A stretch of DNA of 64,000 nucleotides from Leclercia sp. 29361 (GCF_011290365.1 NZ_CP049786.1:3348001-3412000); one strand, 5' to 3'. Numbered from the stretch's first letter, positions 10,360-21,675 are shown. Numbers and translations are program-made. Notes: generated by a model not told the origin, from the letters alone.

Positions 10360-11562
10360 ATGTCGAGTAAGTTAGTACTGGTTCTGAACTGCGGTAGCTC
10401 CTCACTTAAATTCGCTATCATCGATGCGATCAACGGTGAAGAGTACCTTTCTGGTTTGGCCGAATGTTTCCATCTTCCTGAAGCACGTCTTAAGTGGAAA
10501 ATGGACGGCAGCAAACAGGAAGCGGCTTTAGGTGCAGGCGCCGCTCACAGCGAAGCGCTGAACTTTATCGTTAACACTATTCTGGCACAAAAACCAGAAC
10601 TGTCCGCTCAGCTGACTGCTATCGGTCACCGTATCGTTCATGGTGGCGAGAAGTACACCAAATCTGTAATCATCGACGACTCCGTTATTCAGGGCATCAA
10701 AGACTCCGCCTCTTTTGCACCGCTGCATAACCCGGCTCACCTGATCGGTATCGCTGAAGCACTGAAATCCTTCCCGCATCTGAAAGACAAAAACGTGGCT
10801 GTATTCGACACCGCGTTCCATCAGACCATGCCGGAAGAGTCTTACCTCTATGCCCTGCCGTACAAACTGTACAAAGAGCACGGCGTTCGTCGTTACGGCG
10901 CACACGGCACCAGCCATTTCTACGTGACGCAAGAAGCTGCGAAAATGCTGAACAAGCCGGTTGAAGAAGTGAACATCATCACTTGCCACCTGGGCAACGG
11001 CGGTTCCGTTTCTGCTATCCGTAACGGCAAATGCGTTGATACCTCTATGGGTCTGACCCCGCTGGAAGGCCTGGTGATGGGTACTCGCTCCGGTGATATC
11101 GATCCGGCGATCATCTTCCATCTGCACGATACCCTGGGCATGAGCGTTGAAGATATCAACAAAATGCTGACTAAAGAGTCTGGCCTGCTGGGTCTGACCG
11201 AAGTCACCAGCGACTGCCGCTACGTTGAAGACAACTATGCCGAGAAAGAAGACGCTAAACGTGCAATGGACGTTTACTGCCACCGTCTGGCGAAGTACAT
11301 CGGTTCTTACACTGCACTGATGGACGGTCGTCTGGATGGCGTGGTCTTCACCGGTGGTATCGGTGAGAACGCAGCAATGGTGCGCGAGCTGTCCCTGGGC
11401 AAACTGGGCGTGCTGGGCTTTGACGTTGACCATGAACGTAACCTGGCTGCGCGCTTCGGTAAGTCTGGCTTCATCAACAAAGAAGGCACCACTCTGGCAA
11501 TGGTTATCCCAACCAACGAAGAGCTGGTTATCGCGCAAGACGCGAACCGTCTGACTGCCTGA
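10360..11562 (+). CDS. ackA: Acetate kinase
   Basis: Converts acetyl phosphate and ADP to acetate and ATP; also sets the acetyl-phosphate pool. The protein has exactly 400 residues. Visible signatures are [13 protein letters not shown] (N-terminal kinase signature 1), [21 protein letters not shown], and signature 2 [13 protein letters not shown] with its catalytic histidine. The ATG follows a long leader. It is followed by a strong hairpin and pta 76 bases on; codon choice looks highly biased, as in abundant proteins. Confidence 0.98.
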   Translation: MSSKLVLVLNCGSSSLKFAIIDAINGEEYLSGLAECFHLPEARLKWKMDGSKQEAALGAGAAHSEALNFIVNTILAQKPELSAQLTAIGHRIVHGGEKYTKSVIIDDSVIQGIKDSASFAPLHNPAHLIGIAEALKSFPHLKDKNVAVFDTAFHQTMPEESYLYALPYKLYKEHGVRRYGAHGTSHFYVTQEAAKMLNKPVEEVNIITCHLGNGGSVSAIRNGKCVDTSMGLTPLEGLVMGTRSGDIDPAIIFHLHDTLGMSVEDINKMLTKESGLLGLTEVTSDCRYVEDNYAEKEDAKRAMDVYCHRLAKYIGSYTALMDGRLDGVVFTGGIGENAAMVRELSLGKLGVLGFDVDHERNLAARFGKSGFINKEGTTLAMVIPTNEELVIAQDANRLTA

Positions 11563-11567
11563 TTCCA

Positions 11568-11597
11568 CACCGCCAGCAATGCTGGCGGTGCTGTTTT
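11568..11597 (+). terminator. Hairpin between ackA and pta
   Basis: CACCGCCAGC and GCTGGCGGTG form a perfect 10-base-pair stem with a 3-base loop, then CTGTTTTG. The T-run is weak, so this more likely stabilises the ackA 3' end or causes partial termination before pta than blocks the operon. Confidence 0.65.
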
Positions 11598-11638
11598 GTA
11601 GCCCGCCTGATTTCGGCGGTAACGAAAGAGGATAAATC

Positions 11639-13777
11639 GTGTCCCGTACTATTATGCTGATCCCGACCGGAACCAGCGTAGGCCTGACCAGCGTCAGCCT
11701 CGGTGTGATCCGTGCGATGGAACGCAAAGGCGTTCGTCTGAGCGTGTTTAAGCCAATCGCTCAACCACGTGCTGGTGGCGATGCCCCAGACCAGACCACC
11801 ACTATCGTTCGTGCGAACTCTAACCTGCCAGCCGCTGAACCGCTGAAGATGAGCCACGTTGAGTCTCTGCTCTCCAGCAACCAGAAAGACGTGCTGATGG
11901 AAGAGATCATCGCTAACTATCACGCTAACGCCCAGGATGCGGAAGTGGTGCTGGTAGAAGGCCTGGTTCCGACGCGCAAGCATCAGTTTGCTCAGTCCCT
12001 GAACTTCGAAATCGCCAAAACGCTGAACGCGGAAATCGTGTTCGTCATGTCCCAGGGTACCGATACCCCGGAACAGCTGAAAGAGCGTATTGAGCTGACC
12101 CGCAGCAGCTTCGGCGGCGCGAAAAACGCCAACATCACCGGCGTTATCGTTAACAAACTGAACGCCCCGGTTGATGAGCAAGGCCGTACTCGCCCTGACC
12201 TGTCTGAAATTTTCGACGACTCGTCCAAAGCGAAAGTCGTGAAAATCGATCCGGCTAAACTGCAGGAGTATAGCTCCCTGCCAGTGCTGGGCGCGGTGCA
12301 GTGGAGCTTCGATCTGATCGCCACCCGTGCAATCGATATGGCGCGTCACCTGAACGCCACCATCGTTAACGAAGGCGATATCAACACCCGTCGCGTGAAG
12401 TCCGTGACCTTCTGTGCGCGTAGCATTCCGCACATGCTGGAACACTTCCGTGCAGGTTCCCTGCTGGTGACCTCCGCTGACCGTCCTGACGTGCTGGTTG
12501 CAGCCTGCCTGGCGGCGATGAACGGCGTGGAAATCGGTGCGATCCTGCTGACCGGTGCCTATGAAATGGACCCACGCGTCAGCAAACTGTGCGAACGCGC
12601 ATTTGCCACCGGCCTGCCGGTCTTCATGGTGGACACCAACACCTGGCAGACCTCACTGAGCCTGCAGAGCTTCAACCTGGAAGTGCCGGTTGATGACCAT
12701 CAGCGTATCGAGAAAGTGCAGGAATACGTTGCCGGTTGCATCAATGCCGACTGGATTGAATCCCTGACCGCGACCTCCGAGCGCAGCCGTCGTCTCTCTC
12801 CACCAGCCTTCCGTTATCAGCTCACCGAGCTGGCGCGTAAAGCGGGCAAACGCGTTGTGCTGCCAGAAGGCGACGAACCGCGTACCGTTAAAGCCGCAGC
12901 CATCTGTGCCGAGCGCGGTATCGCTACCTGTGTGCTGCTGGGTAACCCGGATGAGATCACCCGCGTTGCTGCTTCTCAGGGCGTTGAGCTGGGTTCTGGT
13001 ATCGAAATCGTGGACCCGGAAGTGGTGCGCGAAAGCTACGTTGCCCGTCTGGTCGAGCTGCGTAAGAGCAAGGGCATGACTGAAGCCGTTGCCCGCGAAC
13101 AGCTGGAAGACAACGTGGTTCTCGGTACGCTGATGCTGGAGCAGGACGAAGTTGACGGTCTGGTTTCCGGTGCGGTTCACACTACTGCGAACACCATCCG
13201 TCCGCCGCTGCAGCTGATCAAAACTGCACCAGGCAGCTCGCTGGTTTCGTCTGTGTTCTTCATGCTGCTGCCGGAACAGGTTTACGTGTACGGTGACTGT
13301 GCGATCAACCCGGATCCAACTGCTGAACAGCTGGCCGAGATCGCAATCCAGTCTGCTGACTCCGCGATTGCCTTCGGTATCGAACCGCGCGTAGCGATGC
13401 TCTCCTACTCCACCGGTACCTCTGGTGCAGGTAGCGACGTAGAGAAAGTACGTGAAGCGACCCGTATTGCTCAGGAAAAACGCCCGGATCTGGTTATCGA
13501 TGGCCCGCTGCAGTACGACGCCGCAGTTATGGCTGACGTAGCGAAATCCAAAGCGCCGAACTCGCCGGTTGCGGGTCGCGCTACCGTGTTCATCTTCCCG
13601 GATCTGAACACCGGTAACACCACCTACAAAGCGGTACAGCGCTCAGCCGACCTGATCTCCATCGGGCCGATGCTGCAGGGTATGCGCAAGCCGGTGAACG
13701 ACCTGTCTCGTGGCGCGCTGGTAGACGATATCGTCTACACCATCGCCCTGACCGCGATCCAGTCTTCCCAGCAGTAA
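11639..13777 (+). CDS. pta: Phosphate acetyltransferase
   Basis: Converts acetyl-CoA and phosphate to acetyl phosphate, partner of AckA in overflow acetate metabolism. The 712 residues (E. coli 714) have an N-terminal P-loop-like regulatory domain ([18 protein letters not shown]), a middle DRTGG domain (about 220-340) and a C-terminal catalytic PTA/PTB domain from about residue 385 ([19 protein letters not shown]). Translation starts with GTG at 11639, behind AAAGAGGA, as in E. coli. Operon partner of ackA, ending in a strong terminator. Confidence 0.98.
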   Translation: MSRTIMLIPTGTSVGLTSVSLGVIRAMERKGVRLSVFKPIAQPRAGGDAPDQTTTIVRANSNLPAAEPLKMSHVESLLSSNQKDVLMEEIIANYHANAQDAEVVLVEGLVPTRKHQFAQSLNFEIAKTLNAEIVFVMSQGTDTPEQLKERIELTRSSFGGAKNANITGVIVNKLNAPVDEQGRTRPDLSEIFDDSSKAKVVKIDPAKLQEYSSLPVLGAVQWSFDLIATRAIDMARHLNATIVNEGDINTRRVKSVTFCARSIPHMLEHFRAGSLLVTSADRPDVLVAACLAAMNGVEIGAILLTGAYEMDPRVSKLCERAFATGLPVFMVDTNTWQTSLSLQSFNLEVPVDDHQRIEKVQEYVAGCINADWIESLTATSERSRRLSPPAFRYQLTELARKAGKRVVLPEGDEPRTVKAAAICAERGIATCVLLGNPDEITRVAASQGVELGSGIEIVDPEVVRESYVARLVELRKSKGMTEAVAREQLEDNVVLGTLMLEQDEVDGLVSGAVHTTANTIRPPLQLIKTAPGSSLVSSVFFMLLPEQVYVYGDCAINPDPTAEQLAEIAIQSADSAIAFGIEPRVAMLSYSTGTSGAGSDVEKVREATRIAQEKRPDLVIDGPLQYDAAVMADVAKSKAPNSPVAGRATVFIFPDLNTGNTTYKAVQRSADLISIGPMLQGMRKPVNDLSRGALVDDIVYTIALTAIQSSQQ

Positions 13778-13794
13778 GCAGCACCCCAACGTAA

Positions 13795-13822
13795 AAAGGC
13801 GACCTGCGGGTCGCCTTTTTTT
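13795..13822 (+). terminator. Terminator of ackA-pta
   Basis: AAGGCGACC and GGGTCGCCTT with a short loop, followed by seven T, directly after the pta stop. It also faces the convergent yfcD gene. Confidence 0.92.
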
Positions 13823-13832
13823 ATGGTTGCGA

Positions 13833-14375
13833 TTAAGCTTCTTCGTGCTTAACCGGCTCGTTGCTGGCATTGCGGCTCATCCACAGGGCCAGTGCTTTCA
13901 GCGAATCTGGCGTGAAGTCGTCGCAACGGGCGGTGATCTCCGCCGGGGTCATCCAGCAGACTTCACTCACCTCTTCCTCCTGCAGCGCAAACGGACCGTG
14001 GGAGACACAGCTGAAAAGGCCTCCCCAGACGCGGCAGTGGCTATCTTCAAAGTAGAACTGGCCATGTTCGGCAAACGGCACGCCGGCAATTCCCAGCTCC
14101 TCTTCCGCTTCGCGGCGAGCGGAATCGAGTAACTGCTCATCGGCCTGCACCACGCCACCGGCGGTAGCATCGAGCATGCCGGGCATAAAGTCTTTCGTTT
14201 CGGTACGACGCTGAACCAGAATATTGCCCATTCCATCATGCACGACGATATAGGTCGCGCGATGACGAAGGCGCTGCGCCCGCATCTGCTCGCGGCTCGC
14301 CTGTGCGATTACCTCATTGTCTTCGTTGACAATATCCACCCATTCCGTACTTGCCAAATGACTCTGCTCCACCAT
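13833..14375 (-). CDS. yfcD: Nudix hydrolase YfcD
   Basis: Member of the Nudix family, which splits nucleoside-diphosphate-linked compounds; substrate unknown. The 180 residues contain a complete Nudix box starting [18 protein letters not shown] and ending EEELGI, at about residues 73-96. It converges with pta. In E. coli K-12 yfcC lies between pta and yfcD; here only 55 bases with a terminator separate them, so yfcC is absent. Confidence 0.92.
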   Translation of the reverse strand: MVEQSHLASTEWVDIVNEDNEVIAQASREQMRAQRLRHRATYIVVHDGMGNILVQRRTETKDFMPGMLDATAGGVVQADEQLLDSARREAEEELGIAGVPFAEHGQFYFEDSHCRVWGGLFSCVSHGPFALQEEEVSEVCWMTPAEITARCDDFTPDSLKALALWMSRNASNEPVKHEEA

Positions 14376-14430
14376 CGGGAAACCTTCTCTTTAAAGCGCT
14401 CTCGCGGCGCGTTTACTGTTAAGGAGTAAA

Positions 14431-14982
14431 TTACGGATTAATCTCTGACTGCGCAATAACCTGGCCATCATTCAGCGTCATAACGCACAAATGGTTTCCA
14501 TCCAGCATGCCGTAGCTGGGGGAAAAACCGCCTTTGGGCAGGCTGACCGAGCCAGGATTAAAGTGTATGAGGTCGCCCTGTTTCCCGGCTACCGGAATAT
14601 GAGTATGGCCGTAAACCAGCACATCGCCAGCATTCAGCGCGGGCAGGTTATCCGGACCAAACAGATGACCGTGGGTCACAAACAGCCGACAGTTCTCCAG
14701 CAGGATCTGCTGCCAGGGGGCGGTGATGGGAAAGTGCAGCAGCATCTGGTCAACTTCGCTGTCGCAGTTACCGCGCACGGCGATAATCCGCGACGCGTAG
14801 GCGTTGAGCCGATCGGCGACCTCAGCAGGCGCGTAGCCTTCGGGCAGCGGGTTGCGCGGGCCGTGGTTCAGTACATCCCCGAGGATCACCAGCCATTGCG
14901 CCCCGCTCTGGTTAAACAGCGAAAGCACCCGTTCGGTCGCCGGCAGCGAGCCGTGGATGTCCGATGCAAACATCAGCTTCAT
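14431..14982 (-). CDS. yfcE: Phosphodiesterase YfcE
   Basis: Mn-dependent calcineurin-like phosphodiesterase, 183 residues. The metal-binding motifs are all visible: SDIHGS, GDVLNHGPRN, RGNCDSEVD, THGHLFGPD and GHTHIPV. I chose the ATG at 14980-14982 (MKLMFASDIHGS), preceded by AAGGA, and not the longer upstream frame; this gives the E. coli length within one residue. It is followed on the same strand by yfcD. Confidence 0.94.
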   Translation of the reverse strand: MKLMFASDIHGSLPATERVLSLFNQSGAQWLVILGDVLNHGPRNPLPEGYAPAEVADRLNAYASRIIAVRGNCDSEVDQMLLHFPITAPWQQILLENCRLFVTHGHLFGPDNLPALNAGDVLVYGHTHIPVAGKQGDLIHFNPGSVSLPKGGFSPSYGMLDGNHLCVMTLNDGQVIAQSEINP

Positions 14983-15026
14983 CAGTAATTCCTTGTGTCG
15001 AAAAGCTGCCCCATTATACCGGAATA

Positions 15027-15734
<708 letters not shown>

Positions 15735-15815
15735 TCACTTGATGAAAACTCACGATTTATCATCACCACCTATACTCGATCCTATGCCGCAATAATCGTT
15801 ATGACAGGAGTTGCG

Positions 15816-16445
15816 ATGATTGACCTTTACTACGCCCCCACCCCCAACGGGCATAAGATCACGCTTTTTCTGGAGGAGGCCCAGCTGGATTACCGCATCC
15901 TGCCGGTTGAGATCAGCAAAGGCGAACAGTTCCGCCCTGAGTTTCTCGCCATTTCGCCTAACAATAAAATCCCCGCCATCGTCGATCATGACCCGGACGA
16001 TGGCGGTGCCCCGCTGAGCCTGTTTGAGTCCGGTGAGATCCTGCTCTACCTGGCGGAAAAAAGCGGCAAGCTGCTGAGCGGCGAGTTACGGGAGCGCCAC
16101 GTCACCCTGCAGTGGCTCTTCTGGCAAGTGGGCGGGCTGGGGCCGATGATTGGTCAGAACTATCATTTTAACCACTTTGCACCGCAGCCCATCCCCTACG
16201 CCATCGAACGTTTTCAGGTTGAGACGCAGCGACTCTATAACGTGCTGAATAAACGTCTGGAGAGATCGCCGTGGCTGGGAGGGGAGCACTACAGCATCGC
16301 GGATATCGCCTGCTGGCCGTGGGTCAATACCCATGAAAAGCATCGCGTCGACCTGGCGTCGTGGCCTGCGGTGAACAACTGGTTTGAGCGCATCCGCACC
16401 CGCCCGGCAACCGAGCGCGCGATGCAAAAAGTGCAGCAGATATAA
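15816..16445 (+). CDS. yfcG: GST-like disulfide-bond oxidoreductase YfcG
   Basis: Glutathione-dependent disulfide reductase of the Nu class, active on small disulfides in E. coli. I start at ATG 15816 (MIDLYYAPTPNGHKIT), which has AGGAG five bases upstream; the frame is open further upstream but the family begins here. The conserved threonine in YAPTPNG, the cis-proline NNKIPAI and the glutathione-binding FESGEIL are visible. The 209 residues end slightly before E. coli YfcG (about 215). folX follows closely. Confidence 0.94.
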   Translation: MIDLYYAPTPNGHKITLFLEEAQLDYRILPVEISKGEQFRPEFLAISPNNKIPAIVDHDPDDGGAPLSLFESGEILLYLAEKSGKLLSGELRERHVTLQWLFWQVGGLGPMIGQNYHFNHFAPQPIPYAIERFQVETQRLYNVLNKRLERSPWLGGEHYSIADIACWPWVNTHEKHRVDLASWPAVNNWFERIRTRPATERAMQKVQQI

Positions 16446-16496
16446 ACGGTTTCCTCATGTATCATGGTGGCAATAATGACACCGAGGAAGCCTGCA

Positions 16497-16865
16497 ATGT
16501 CCCAGCACGACGCGATTATTCGTATTAAAAATTTACGCCTGCGCACCTATATCGGCATCAAAGAGGAGGAGCGCGCCAACCGTCAGGATATCGTCGTTAA
16601 TGTGGTGATCCACTACCCGGCCGACAAGGCCCGGGACAGTGAAGATATCAATGACGCCCTGAACTATCGCACCGTCACCAAAAGCATCATTCAACATGTC
16701 GAGAGTAACCGCTTCTCTTTACTGGAAAAATTAACTCAGGATGTGCTGGATATCGCACGTGAACATCACTGGGTCACCTATGCTGAAGTAGAGATCGATA
16801 AACTTCACGCCCTGCGCTATGCCGACTCCGTCTCAATGACGTTAAGCTGGCAACGCCAGGCGTAA
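16497..16865 (+). CDS. folX: Dihydroneopterin triphosphate 2'-epimerase
   Basis: FolB-fold enzyme that converts 7,8-dihydroneopterin triphosphate to its 2'-epimer (dihydromonapterin route). The 122-residue protein starts at ATG 16497 ([17 protein letters not shown]) with GAGGA just upstream; a longer frame exists but does not fit the family. Conserved TYIGIKEEE and [13 protein letters not shown] are visible, and a glutamate and lysine sit in [16 protein letters not shown]. yfcH starts 13 bases after its stop. Confidence 0.95.
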   Translation: MSQHDAIIRIKNLRLRTYIGIKEEERANRQDIVVNVVIHYPADKARDSEDINDALNYRTVTKSIIQHVESNRFSLLEKLTQDVLDIAREHHWVTYAEVEIDKLHALRYADSVSMTLSWQRQA

Positions 16866-16878
16866 CCCTGGAGGTTGT

Positions 16879-17772
16879 ATGAAGATCCTGATAACCGGCG
16901 GTACTGGCCTGATAGGCCGGCATCTGATCCCTCGTTTGCAGACGCTCGGCCATGAGCTTACGGTGGTGACGCGCAGTCCCGAGAAAGCGCGTCAGGCACT
17001 CGGTTCCGGCATCAATATCTGGAAAGGGCTCACCGAGCATCAGGATCTGAACGGCTTTGATGCCGTCATCAATCTGGCGGGAGAACCCATCGCCGACAAA
17101 CGCTGGACGGAAGAACATAAGCAGCGGCTGTGCAACAGCCGCTGGAACATCACCCAGCGCCTGGTGGATATGTTCAAGGCCAGCGACACGCCGCCGTCGG
17201 TGTTTATCTCTGGTTCAGCCTCGGGTTATTACGGCGATTTAGGCGAAGTGGTGGTCACCGAAGAGGAGCCGCCGCACAACGAATTTACCCATAAGCTGTG
17301 CGCCCGCTGGGAGCAGATCGCCTGCGGGGCGCAGAGCGAGCAGACCCGGGTTTGCCTGCTGCGCACCGGCGTAGTGTTGGCGCCAAAAGGCGGGATTCTG
17401 GCGAAGATGCTGCCGGTGTTTAAGCTGGGTCTCGGCGGCCCGATGGGCAATGGTCGTCAGTATCTGGCGTGGATCCATATCGACGATATGGTGAATGGTA
17501 TTCTCTGGCTGCTGGATAACGATCTGCGCGGCCCGTTCAATATGGTCTCCCCCTACCCGGTTCGCAACGAGCAGTTCGCCCATGCCCTGGGGCATGCGGT
17601 ACATCGCCCGGCCGTGGTTCGCGCTCCGGCCTCCGCTATCCGCCTGCTGATGGGAGAATCCTCGGTGCTGGTGCTGGGCGGTCAGCGCGCGCTGCCGAAG
17701 CGTCTGGAGGCGGCCGGGTTTGCCTTCAGGTGGTACGACTTAGAAGAAGCCCTGGGAGATGTGGTAGGTTAA
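16879..17772 (+). CDS. yfcH: SDR39U1-type NAD(P)-binding epimerase YfcH
   Basis: Extended short-chain dehydrogenase-like protein (TIGR01777 group), function unknown. The nucleotide-binding motif is [12 protein letters not shown] at the N terminus, and [14 protein letters not shown] is the family signature. The C-terminal DUF1731 segment is [21 protein letters not shown] cut short here: it reads from about residue 250 to the end. 297 residues, as in E. coli. Probably co-transcribed with folX. Confidence 0.93.
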   Translation: MKILITGGTGLIGRHLIPRLQTLGHELTVVTRSPEKARQALGSGINIWKGLTEHQDLNGFDAVINLAGEPIADKRWTEEHKQRLCNSRWNITQRLVDMFKASDTPPSVFISGSASGYYGDLGEVVVTEEEPPHNEFTHKLCARWEQIACGAQSEQTRVCLLRTGVVLAPKGGILAKMLPVFKLGLGGPMGNGRQYLAWIHIDDMVNGILWLLDNDLRGPFNMVSPYPVRNEQFAHALGHAVHRPAVVRAPASAIRLLMGESSVLVLGGQRALPKRLEAAGFAFRWYDLEEALGDVVG

Positions 17773-17829
17773 ATCTACCCGATCGGCTGTGTTAAATTGG
17801 TCCGCCCGTTCTCATAGTAAGGCGTTACG

Positions 17830-18339
17830 ATGGCCACAATTACCACTCCCAGGCTGACACTTTCCCCTTTTGAGCCCGCTGACTGGCCCTTCTTCCTGCG
17901 GCTTCGCGAATCGCCTGAAATCATGCGCTATATGGCCGCTATTGCCGCAGAAAAAGAGACCCGCCGCCTGTTTGCTGCCCGCCTGACGGCTCCGCACACC
18001 TTTGTCATTCGAGCCCAGGATGACGACACCCCGCTGGGGGATATTGGGCTGCAAATCAGCGCTAAATATCCTGAAGAAGCCGATATTGGTTATACGGTGA
18101 TCGCCGCTGCGCAGGGCCGGGGGATTGCCAGCGAGGCGCTGCAGGCCGTCTGTGAATATGCTTTTATTCGGGTGGGCGTAAAGGCGGTTAACGCGTATGT
18201 GCTGGCGGATAATGGTGGTTCGGTGCGGGTGTTAGAGAAAGCGGGCTTTGTGCGTACCCAGGTGCTGGAACAGGCGTATGAGATTAACGGCGTGCGCTAT
18301 GACGACTGGGTTTACCGGCTTGAGTACGGTGCGGCCTGA
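17830..18339 (+). CDS. GNAT-family N-acetyltransferase
   Basis: RimJ/RimL-like acetyltransferase of 169 residues; acceptor unknown. The opening ATITTPRLTLSPFEPADWPF is typical of this subgroup, and the acetyl-CoA binding segment AAAQGRGIASEALQAV is clear at about residues 95-110, followed by the ending NGVRYDDWVYRLEY. E. coli K-12 has a different gene (rpnB/yfcI) at this place, so this is a lineage-specific gene. It is preceded by AAGGCG and a short gap after yfcH. Confidence 0.85.
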   Translation: MATITTPRLTLSPFEPADWPFFLRLRESPEIMRYMAAIAAEKETRRLFAARLTAPHTFVIRAQDDDTPLGDIGLQISAKYPEEADIGYTVIAAAQGRGIASEALQAVCEYAFIRVGVKAVNAYVLADNGGSVRVLEKAGFVRTQVLEQAYEINGVRYDDWVYRLEYGAA

Positions 18340-18353
18340 TGCCCTCACCCTGG

Positions 18354-18374
18354 CCCTCTCCCACAGGGAGAGGG
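18354..18374. repeat. Palindromic intergenic element
   Basis: CCCTCTCCC-ACA-GGGAGAGGG forms a perfect 9-base-pair hairpin in a CCCTCACCCTGGCCCTCTCC context. This kind of short extragenic repeat is common between genes of Enterobacter and Klebsiella relatives. A similar CCCCTCCC/GGGAGGGG hairpin lies at 20661-20681. Confidence 0.6.
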
Positions 18375-18383
18375 AACAAACAC

Positions 18384-18412
18384 AAAAAACGGCAACAGGT
18401 TGCCGTTTTGCT
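18384..18412. terminator. Bidirectional terminator between the GNAT gene and hisP
   Basis: AACGGCAAC (18388-18396) pairs with GTTGCCGTT (18399-18407), with A-run before and T-run after. It can end both the plus-strand GNAT unit and the minus-strand his transport operon. Confidence 0.85.
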
Positions 18413-18437
18413 TTTACCTTGCGCCACCGGGCAAAAA

Positions 18438-19211
18438 CTACTTTAACGACCCCTTCAGGAACTGCTGCAGGCGTGGACTCTTCGGGTTCGCCAGCACCTC
18501 ATCCGGGTGGCCCTGCTCTTCGATTACGCCCTGATGCAGGAAAATCACGTGGTTGGAGACGTTACGGGCGAAGCCCATCTCGTGAGTCACCACCACCATC
18601 GTTTTTCCCTCTTCGGCCAGCTGCTGCATGATGCGCAGCACTTCGCCTACCAGCTCAGGGTCGAGCGCGGAGGTGGGTTCGTCGAACAGCAGCACTTCCG
18701 GCTCCATCGCCAGCGCACGGGCGATGGAGACACGCTGCTGCTGACCGCCGGAGAGATGCACCGGATACTTAATCTGCTGGCGCGCGTCGATACCCACTTT
18801 CGCCAGGTATTTCTCCGCACGGGCACGGGCTTCCTGCTTGCTTAAGCCCAGCACCTGCACCGGCGCTTCCATCACGTTCTCCAGCACCGTCATGTGGCTC
18901 CAGAGGTTGAAGTGCTGGAACACCATCGTCAGTCGGGTACGCAACATCCGCAGCTGGTGCTTGTCCGCTACCTTCAGCTGACCGTCTTTGTCCTGCACCA
19001 GATTAATGTTCTCGCCGCTGACCACAATCTTGCCGGCGCTCGGCTTTTCGAGGAAGTTGATGCAGCGCAGGAAGGTACTTTTACCCGACCCCGACGAGCC
19101 GATAATACTGATCACATCGCCCGCATTTGCCTGCAGCGACACCCCTTTCAGCACTTCATGTTCGCCGTAGCGTTTGTGCAAATCGATAACGTTTAATTTG
19201 TTCTCAGCCAT
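18438..19211 (-). CDS. hisP: Histidine/lysine/arginine/ornithine ABC transporter ATP-binding protein
   Basis: ATPase of the HisQMP2 importer that works with the periplasmic proteins HisJ and ArgT. The 257 residues contain Walker [12 protein letters not shown]-loop [10 protein letters not shown], signature [15 protein letters not shown], Walker [13 protein letters not shown] and the H-loop [10 protein letters not shown]. It starts eight bases after hisM and is the last gene of the operon, ended by a terminator. Confidence 0.97.
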   Translation of the reverse strand: MAENKLNVIDLHKRYGEHEVLKGVSLQANAGDVISIIGSSGSGKSTFLRCINFLEKPSAGKIVVSGENINLVQDKDGQLKVADKHQLRMLRTRLTMVFQHFNLWSHMTVLENVMEAPVQVLGLSKQEARARAEKYLAKVGIDARQQIKYPVHLSGGQQQRVSIARALAMEPEVLLFDEPTSALDPELVGEVLRIMQQLAEEGKTMVVVTHEMGFARNVSNHVIFLHQGVIEEQGHPDEVLANPKSPRLQQFLKGSLK

Positions 19212-19219
19212 CTTAATTC

Positions 19220-19933
19220 TCAGTGCGTCGAAGGTTTGACATGCTGCAACCAGCGTTTTTCCGCTTTGCGGAACAGGCTAATCAGGACGTAAGAAATGAT
19301 TAAATAGAGCACTGCCGCGATGCCGAAGGCGGTAAACGGCTGATAGGTCGCCGAGTTAATGTCGCGGGCGATTTTCAGCAGATCCGGCACGGTGGCGGTA
19401 AAGGCCAGCGCGGTGGAGTGCAGCATTAATATCACTTCATTGCTGTAGGCAGGCAGCGCAATGCGCAGCGCCGACGGCAGGATAATGCAGCGGTAGAGCT
19501 TCACGGAAGAGAAGCCGTAGGCCCGCGCCGCCTCAATTTCACCGTGTGGCACGGAGCGGATCGCCCCGGCAAAGATCTCGGTGGTGTAGGCGCAGGTGTT
19601 CAGCGTTAACGCCAGCACGGTACAGTTTAGCCCGCTGCGGAAGAACGCGTTCAGCATCTCGGTGCCTTTGACGATCTCCAGCGTGTACATCCCGGAGTAG
19701 AAGACCAGCAGCTGCACATACAGCGGCGTCCCACGGAAAATATAGGTAAACAGCCAGATGGGGAAGCGAATGTAGTTATTGCTGGAGACGCGACCAATGG
19801 CGAGAAACACCGCCAGAATGCCACCCATCACTACGGAAGAAATCAGCAGCCAGAGGGTGATCGCCACACCGGTAAAGCGGTATCCGTCGGTCCACAGCAG
19901 CGATTTCCAGTATTCCTGAATAATCTCGATCAC
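19220..19933 (-). CDS. hisM: Histidine/lysine/arginine/ornithine ABC transporter permease HisM
   Basis: Inner-membrane permease, partner of HisQ. The 237 residues have about five transmembrane helices (for example 22-46, 60-80, 100-120) and the conserved EAA loop [20 protein letters not shown] that docks onto HisP. Its start overlaps the hisQ end by four bases, which implies translational coupling. Confidence 0.96.
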   Translation of the reverse strand: MIEIIQEYWKSLLWTDGYRFTGVAITLWLLISSVVMGGILAVFLAIGRVSSNNYIRFPIWLFTYIFRGTPLYVQLLVFYSGMYTLEIVKGTEMLNAFFRSGLNCTVLALTLNTCAYTTEIFAGAIRSVPHGEIEAARAYGFSSVKLYRCIILPSALRIALPAYSNEVILMLHSTALAFTATVPDLLKIARDINSATYQPFTAFGIAAVLYLIISYVLISLFRKAEKRWLQHVKPSTH

Positions 19934-20616
19934 AGGTCAGCCCTCTTCACACCCACGGAGTAGCGACGCTCGAGCAGCAGCAGCACACCATTGGAAACGG
20001 TGGTAAACACCAGATAAATCACCCCGCAGACGATGGCGAAATAGAACGGTTCCCAGGTGCTTTTACCCGCCAGCTGCGTGGCTTTCACCACATCTTCCAG
20101 CCCCAGTAACGAGACCAGTGCCGTCGCTTTGAGGATAACCTGCCAGTTGTTGCCGATGCCCGGCAGCGCAAAGCGCATCATGGCCGGAAACATAATCCGG
20201 CGGAAGGTTTGAGAGGAGGTAAAACCGAAGGCCGTGGCCGCTTCGATATGCCCTTTCGGCACCGCGATATAGGCGCCACGGAAGGTTTCCGTAAAGTAGG
20301 CCCCGTAGATAAAGCCCAGGGTGATGATACCAGCCACCATCGGATCGATATCAATCTGTGCCATACCGATGGCATCCGTCAGGCCGTTAAGGGCGATTTG
20401 CAGACCGTAGAAGATCAGCAGCATCAGCACCAGGTCAGGCACTCCGCGGATCAGGGTGGTATAGCCTTCAAACAGCAGAGCCAGCGCCCGATTGGTCGAA
20501 AGCTTCGCGCCCGCGCCCGCCAGGCCTATTAACACCGCCAGCACTACCGAACTGAGAGCCAGTTCAAGGGTGACGAGTGCGCCTTGTAAAATTACGCCAG
20601 AAAATCCGTACAGCAT
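19930..20616 (-). CDS. hisQ: Histidine/lysine/arginine/ornithine ABC transporter permease HisQ
   Basis: Inner-membrane permease of 228 residues with about five transmembrane helices and the EAA loop HIEAATAFGFTSSQTFRRIM. N terminus MLYGFSGVILQGALVTLELA matches the family. It follows hisJ after a short gap containing a GC-rich hairpin and overlaps hisM by four bases. Confidence 0.96.
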   Translation of the reverse strand: MLYGFSGVILQGALVTLELALSSVVLAVLIGLAGAGAKLSTNRALALLFEGYTTLIRGVPDLVLMLLIFYGLQIALNGLTDAIGMAQIDIDPMVAGIITLGFIYGAYFTETFRGAYIAVPKGHIEAATAFGFTSSQTFRRIMFPAMMRFALPGIGNNWQVILKATALVSLLGLEDVVKATQLAGKSTWEPFYFAIVCGVIYLVFTTVSNGVLLLLERRYSVGVKRADL

Positions 20617-20660
20617 ACCGCCTGCCCTGTCGTGTCGTGAGTGGTGACGCCGTGTCTTTT

Positions 20661-20681
20661 CCCCTCCCCTAACGGGAGGGG
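20661..20681 (-). repeat. GC-rich hairpin between hisJ and hisQ
   Basis: CCCCTCCC at 20661-20668 and GGGAGGGG at 20674-20681 make a perfect 8-base-pair stem. There is no T-run, so it is not a full terminator. Its place between the highly expressed binding protein gene and the permease genes suggests an mRNA-stabilising or polarity role; in Salmonella a REP element occupies this gap. Confidence 0.65.
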
Positions 20682-20704
20682 TCGCACGTTATTGAGTGGG
20701 GCGT

Positions 20705-21487
20705 TTAGCCACCGTAGACATCAAAGTCGAAGTATTTCTTCGCCAGTTTTTCGTAAGTCCCGTCCGCACGCATCTCGGCAAAGGCTTTATTCAGCGCTTC
20801 ACGCAGTTCGTTGTCCTCTTTACGCAGCCCCATACCGGTGCCCACGCCAAAGAGTTTCTCGTCCTTGATGGACGGACCGCCGAACTTGTAATCTTTACCT
20901 ACCGGCTGCTTCAGGAAGCCTTCGCTGGCAGCAACTTCGTCCTGGAAAGCGGCGTCGATGCGGCCCGCAGTCAGGTCAGCGTAGATATTCTCCTGGCCCT
21001 GATAAGAGACGATTTCGATCCCTTTCGGTGCCCAGTGCTCGTTACCAAAGGTCTCCTGGGTGGTGCCCTGCAGCACGCCCACACGTTTACCTTTCAGTGA
21101 CTCCAGGGTTGGCTGGATATCGGAGGATTTTGCTACCACCAGACGGGAATCCGCTGCATAAAGTTTGTCTGTGAAGGCAATCTCCTGCTGGCGCTTTTCG
21201 GTGATGGAGAGAGAAGACATAATGGCGTCGATTTTTTTCGCTTTCAGCGAAGGGATCAGCGCATCCAGTGGGTTTTCAACGAAGGTACACTCTGTTTTGA
21301 TACGTTTGCACAGCTCTTTCGCCAAATCGATATCAAATCCTACCAGTTCACCCTGCGCATTCTTTGATTCGAAGGGGGCATAAGTCGGGTCAGTACCAAT
21401 ACGTACTTTTTGCGGAATTGCTGCGAATGCCGCAGTAGCGCTGGAAAATGCCAGAGCCAGAGAAAGTGACAACACCAGTTTTTTCAT
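20705..21487 (-). CDS. hisJ: Histidine ABC transporter substrate-binding protein HisJ
   Basis: Periplasmic histidine-binding protein. The 260 residues start [20 protein letters not shown], a signal peptide with likely cleavage after AAFA; mature start [20 protein letters not shown]. Solute-binding family 3 features include [20 protein letters not shown] and [20 protein letters not shown]. The start at 21485-21487 has GAGGA upstream; four in-frame codons before it are not used. Close paralogue of argT next to it. Confidence 0.96.
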   Translation of the reverse strand: MKKLVLSLSLALAFSSATAAFAAIPQKVRIGTDPTYAPFESKNAQGELVGFDIDLAKELCKRIKTECTFVENPLDALIPSLKAKKIDAIMSSLSITEKRQQEIAFTDKLYAADSRLVVAKSSDIQPTLESLKGKRVGVLQGTTQETFGNEHWAPKGIEIVSYQGQENIYADLTAGRIDAAFQDEVAASEGFLKQPVGKDYKFGGPSIKDEKLFGVGTGMGLRKEDNELREALNKAFAEMRADGTYEKLAKKYFDFDVYGG

Positions 21488-21675
21488 ATCTATCCTCAAC
21501 AGACTGTCTTCTTACGGGATTTTAACGCCGACGGGGGTGCTCTTAATGTGCCATTAATCGCCGCGGCAAGGCAAAAGATTATGCCCCGCGCGCGCGAAAA
21601 AGTGCATTGCGAGTGCTTAACTATTCACTTTATAACCAATGCGGCACAGGATATGCACCGTTGTGGTTCGCAATT

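Noticed and set aside
10528..11727. 399-codon minus-strand frame opposite ackA
   Set aside because: Shadow frame of acetate kinase; composition is typical of antisense translation (many His, Val, Gln) and no family is recognisable.
18354..18374. CRISPR-like repeat
   Set aside because: It is a single hairpin unit with no spacers or cas genes; there is no CRISPR array in the window.
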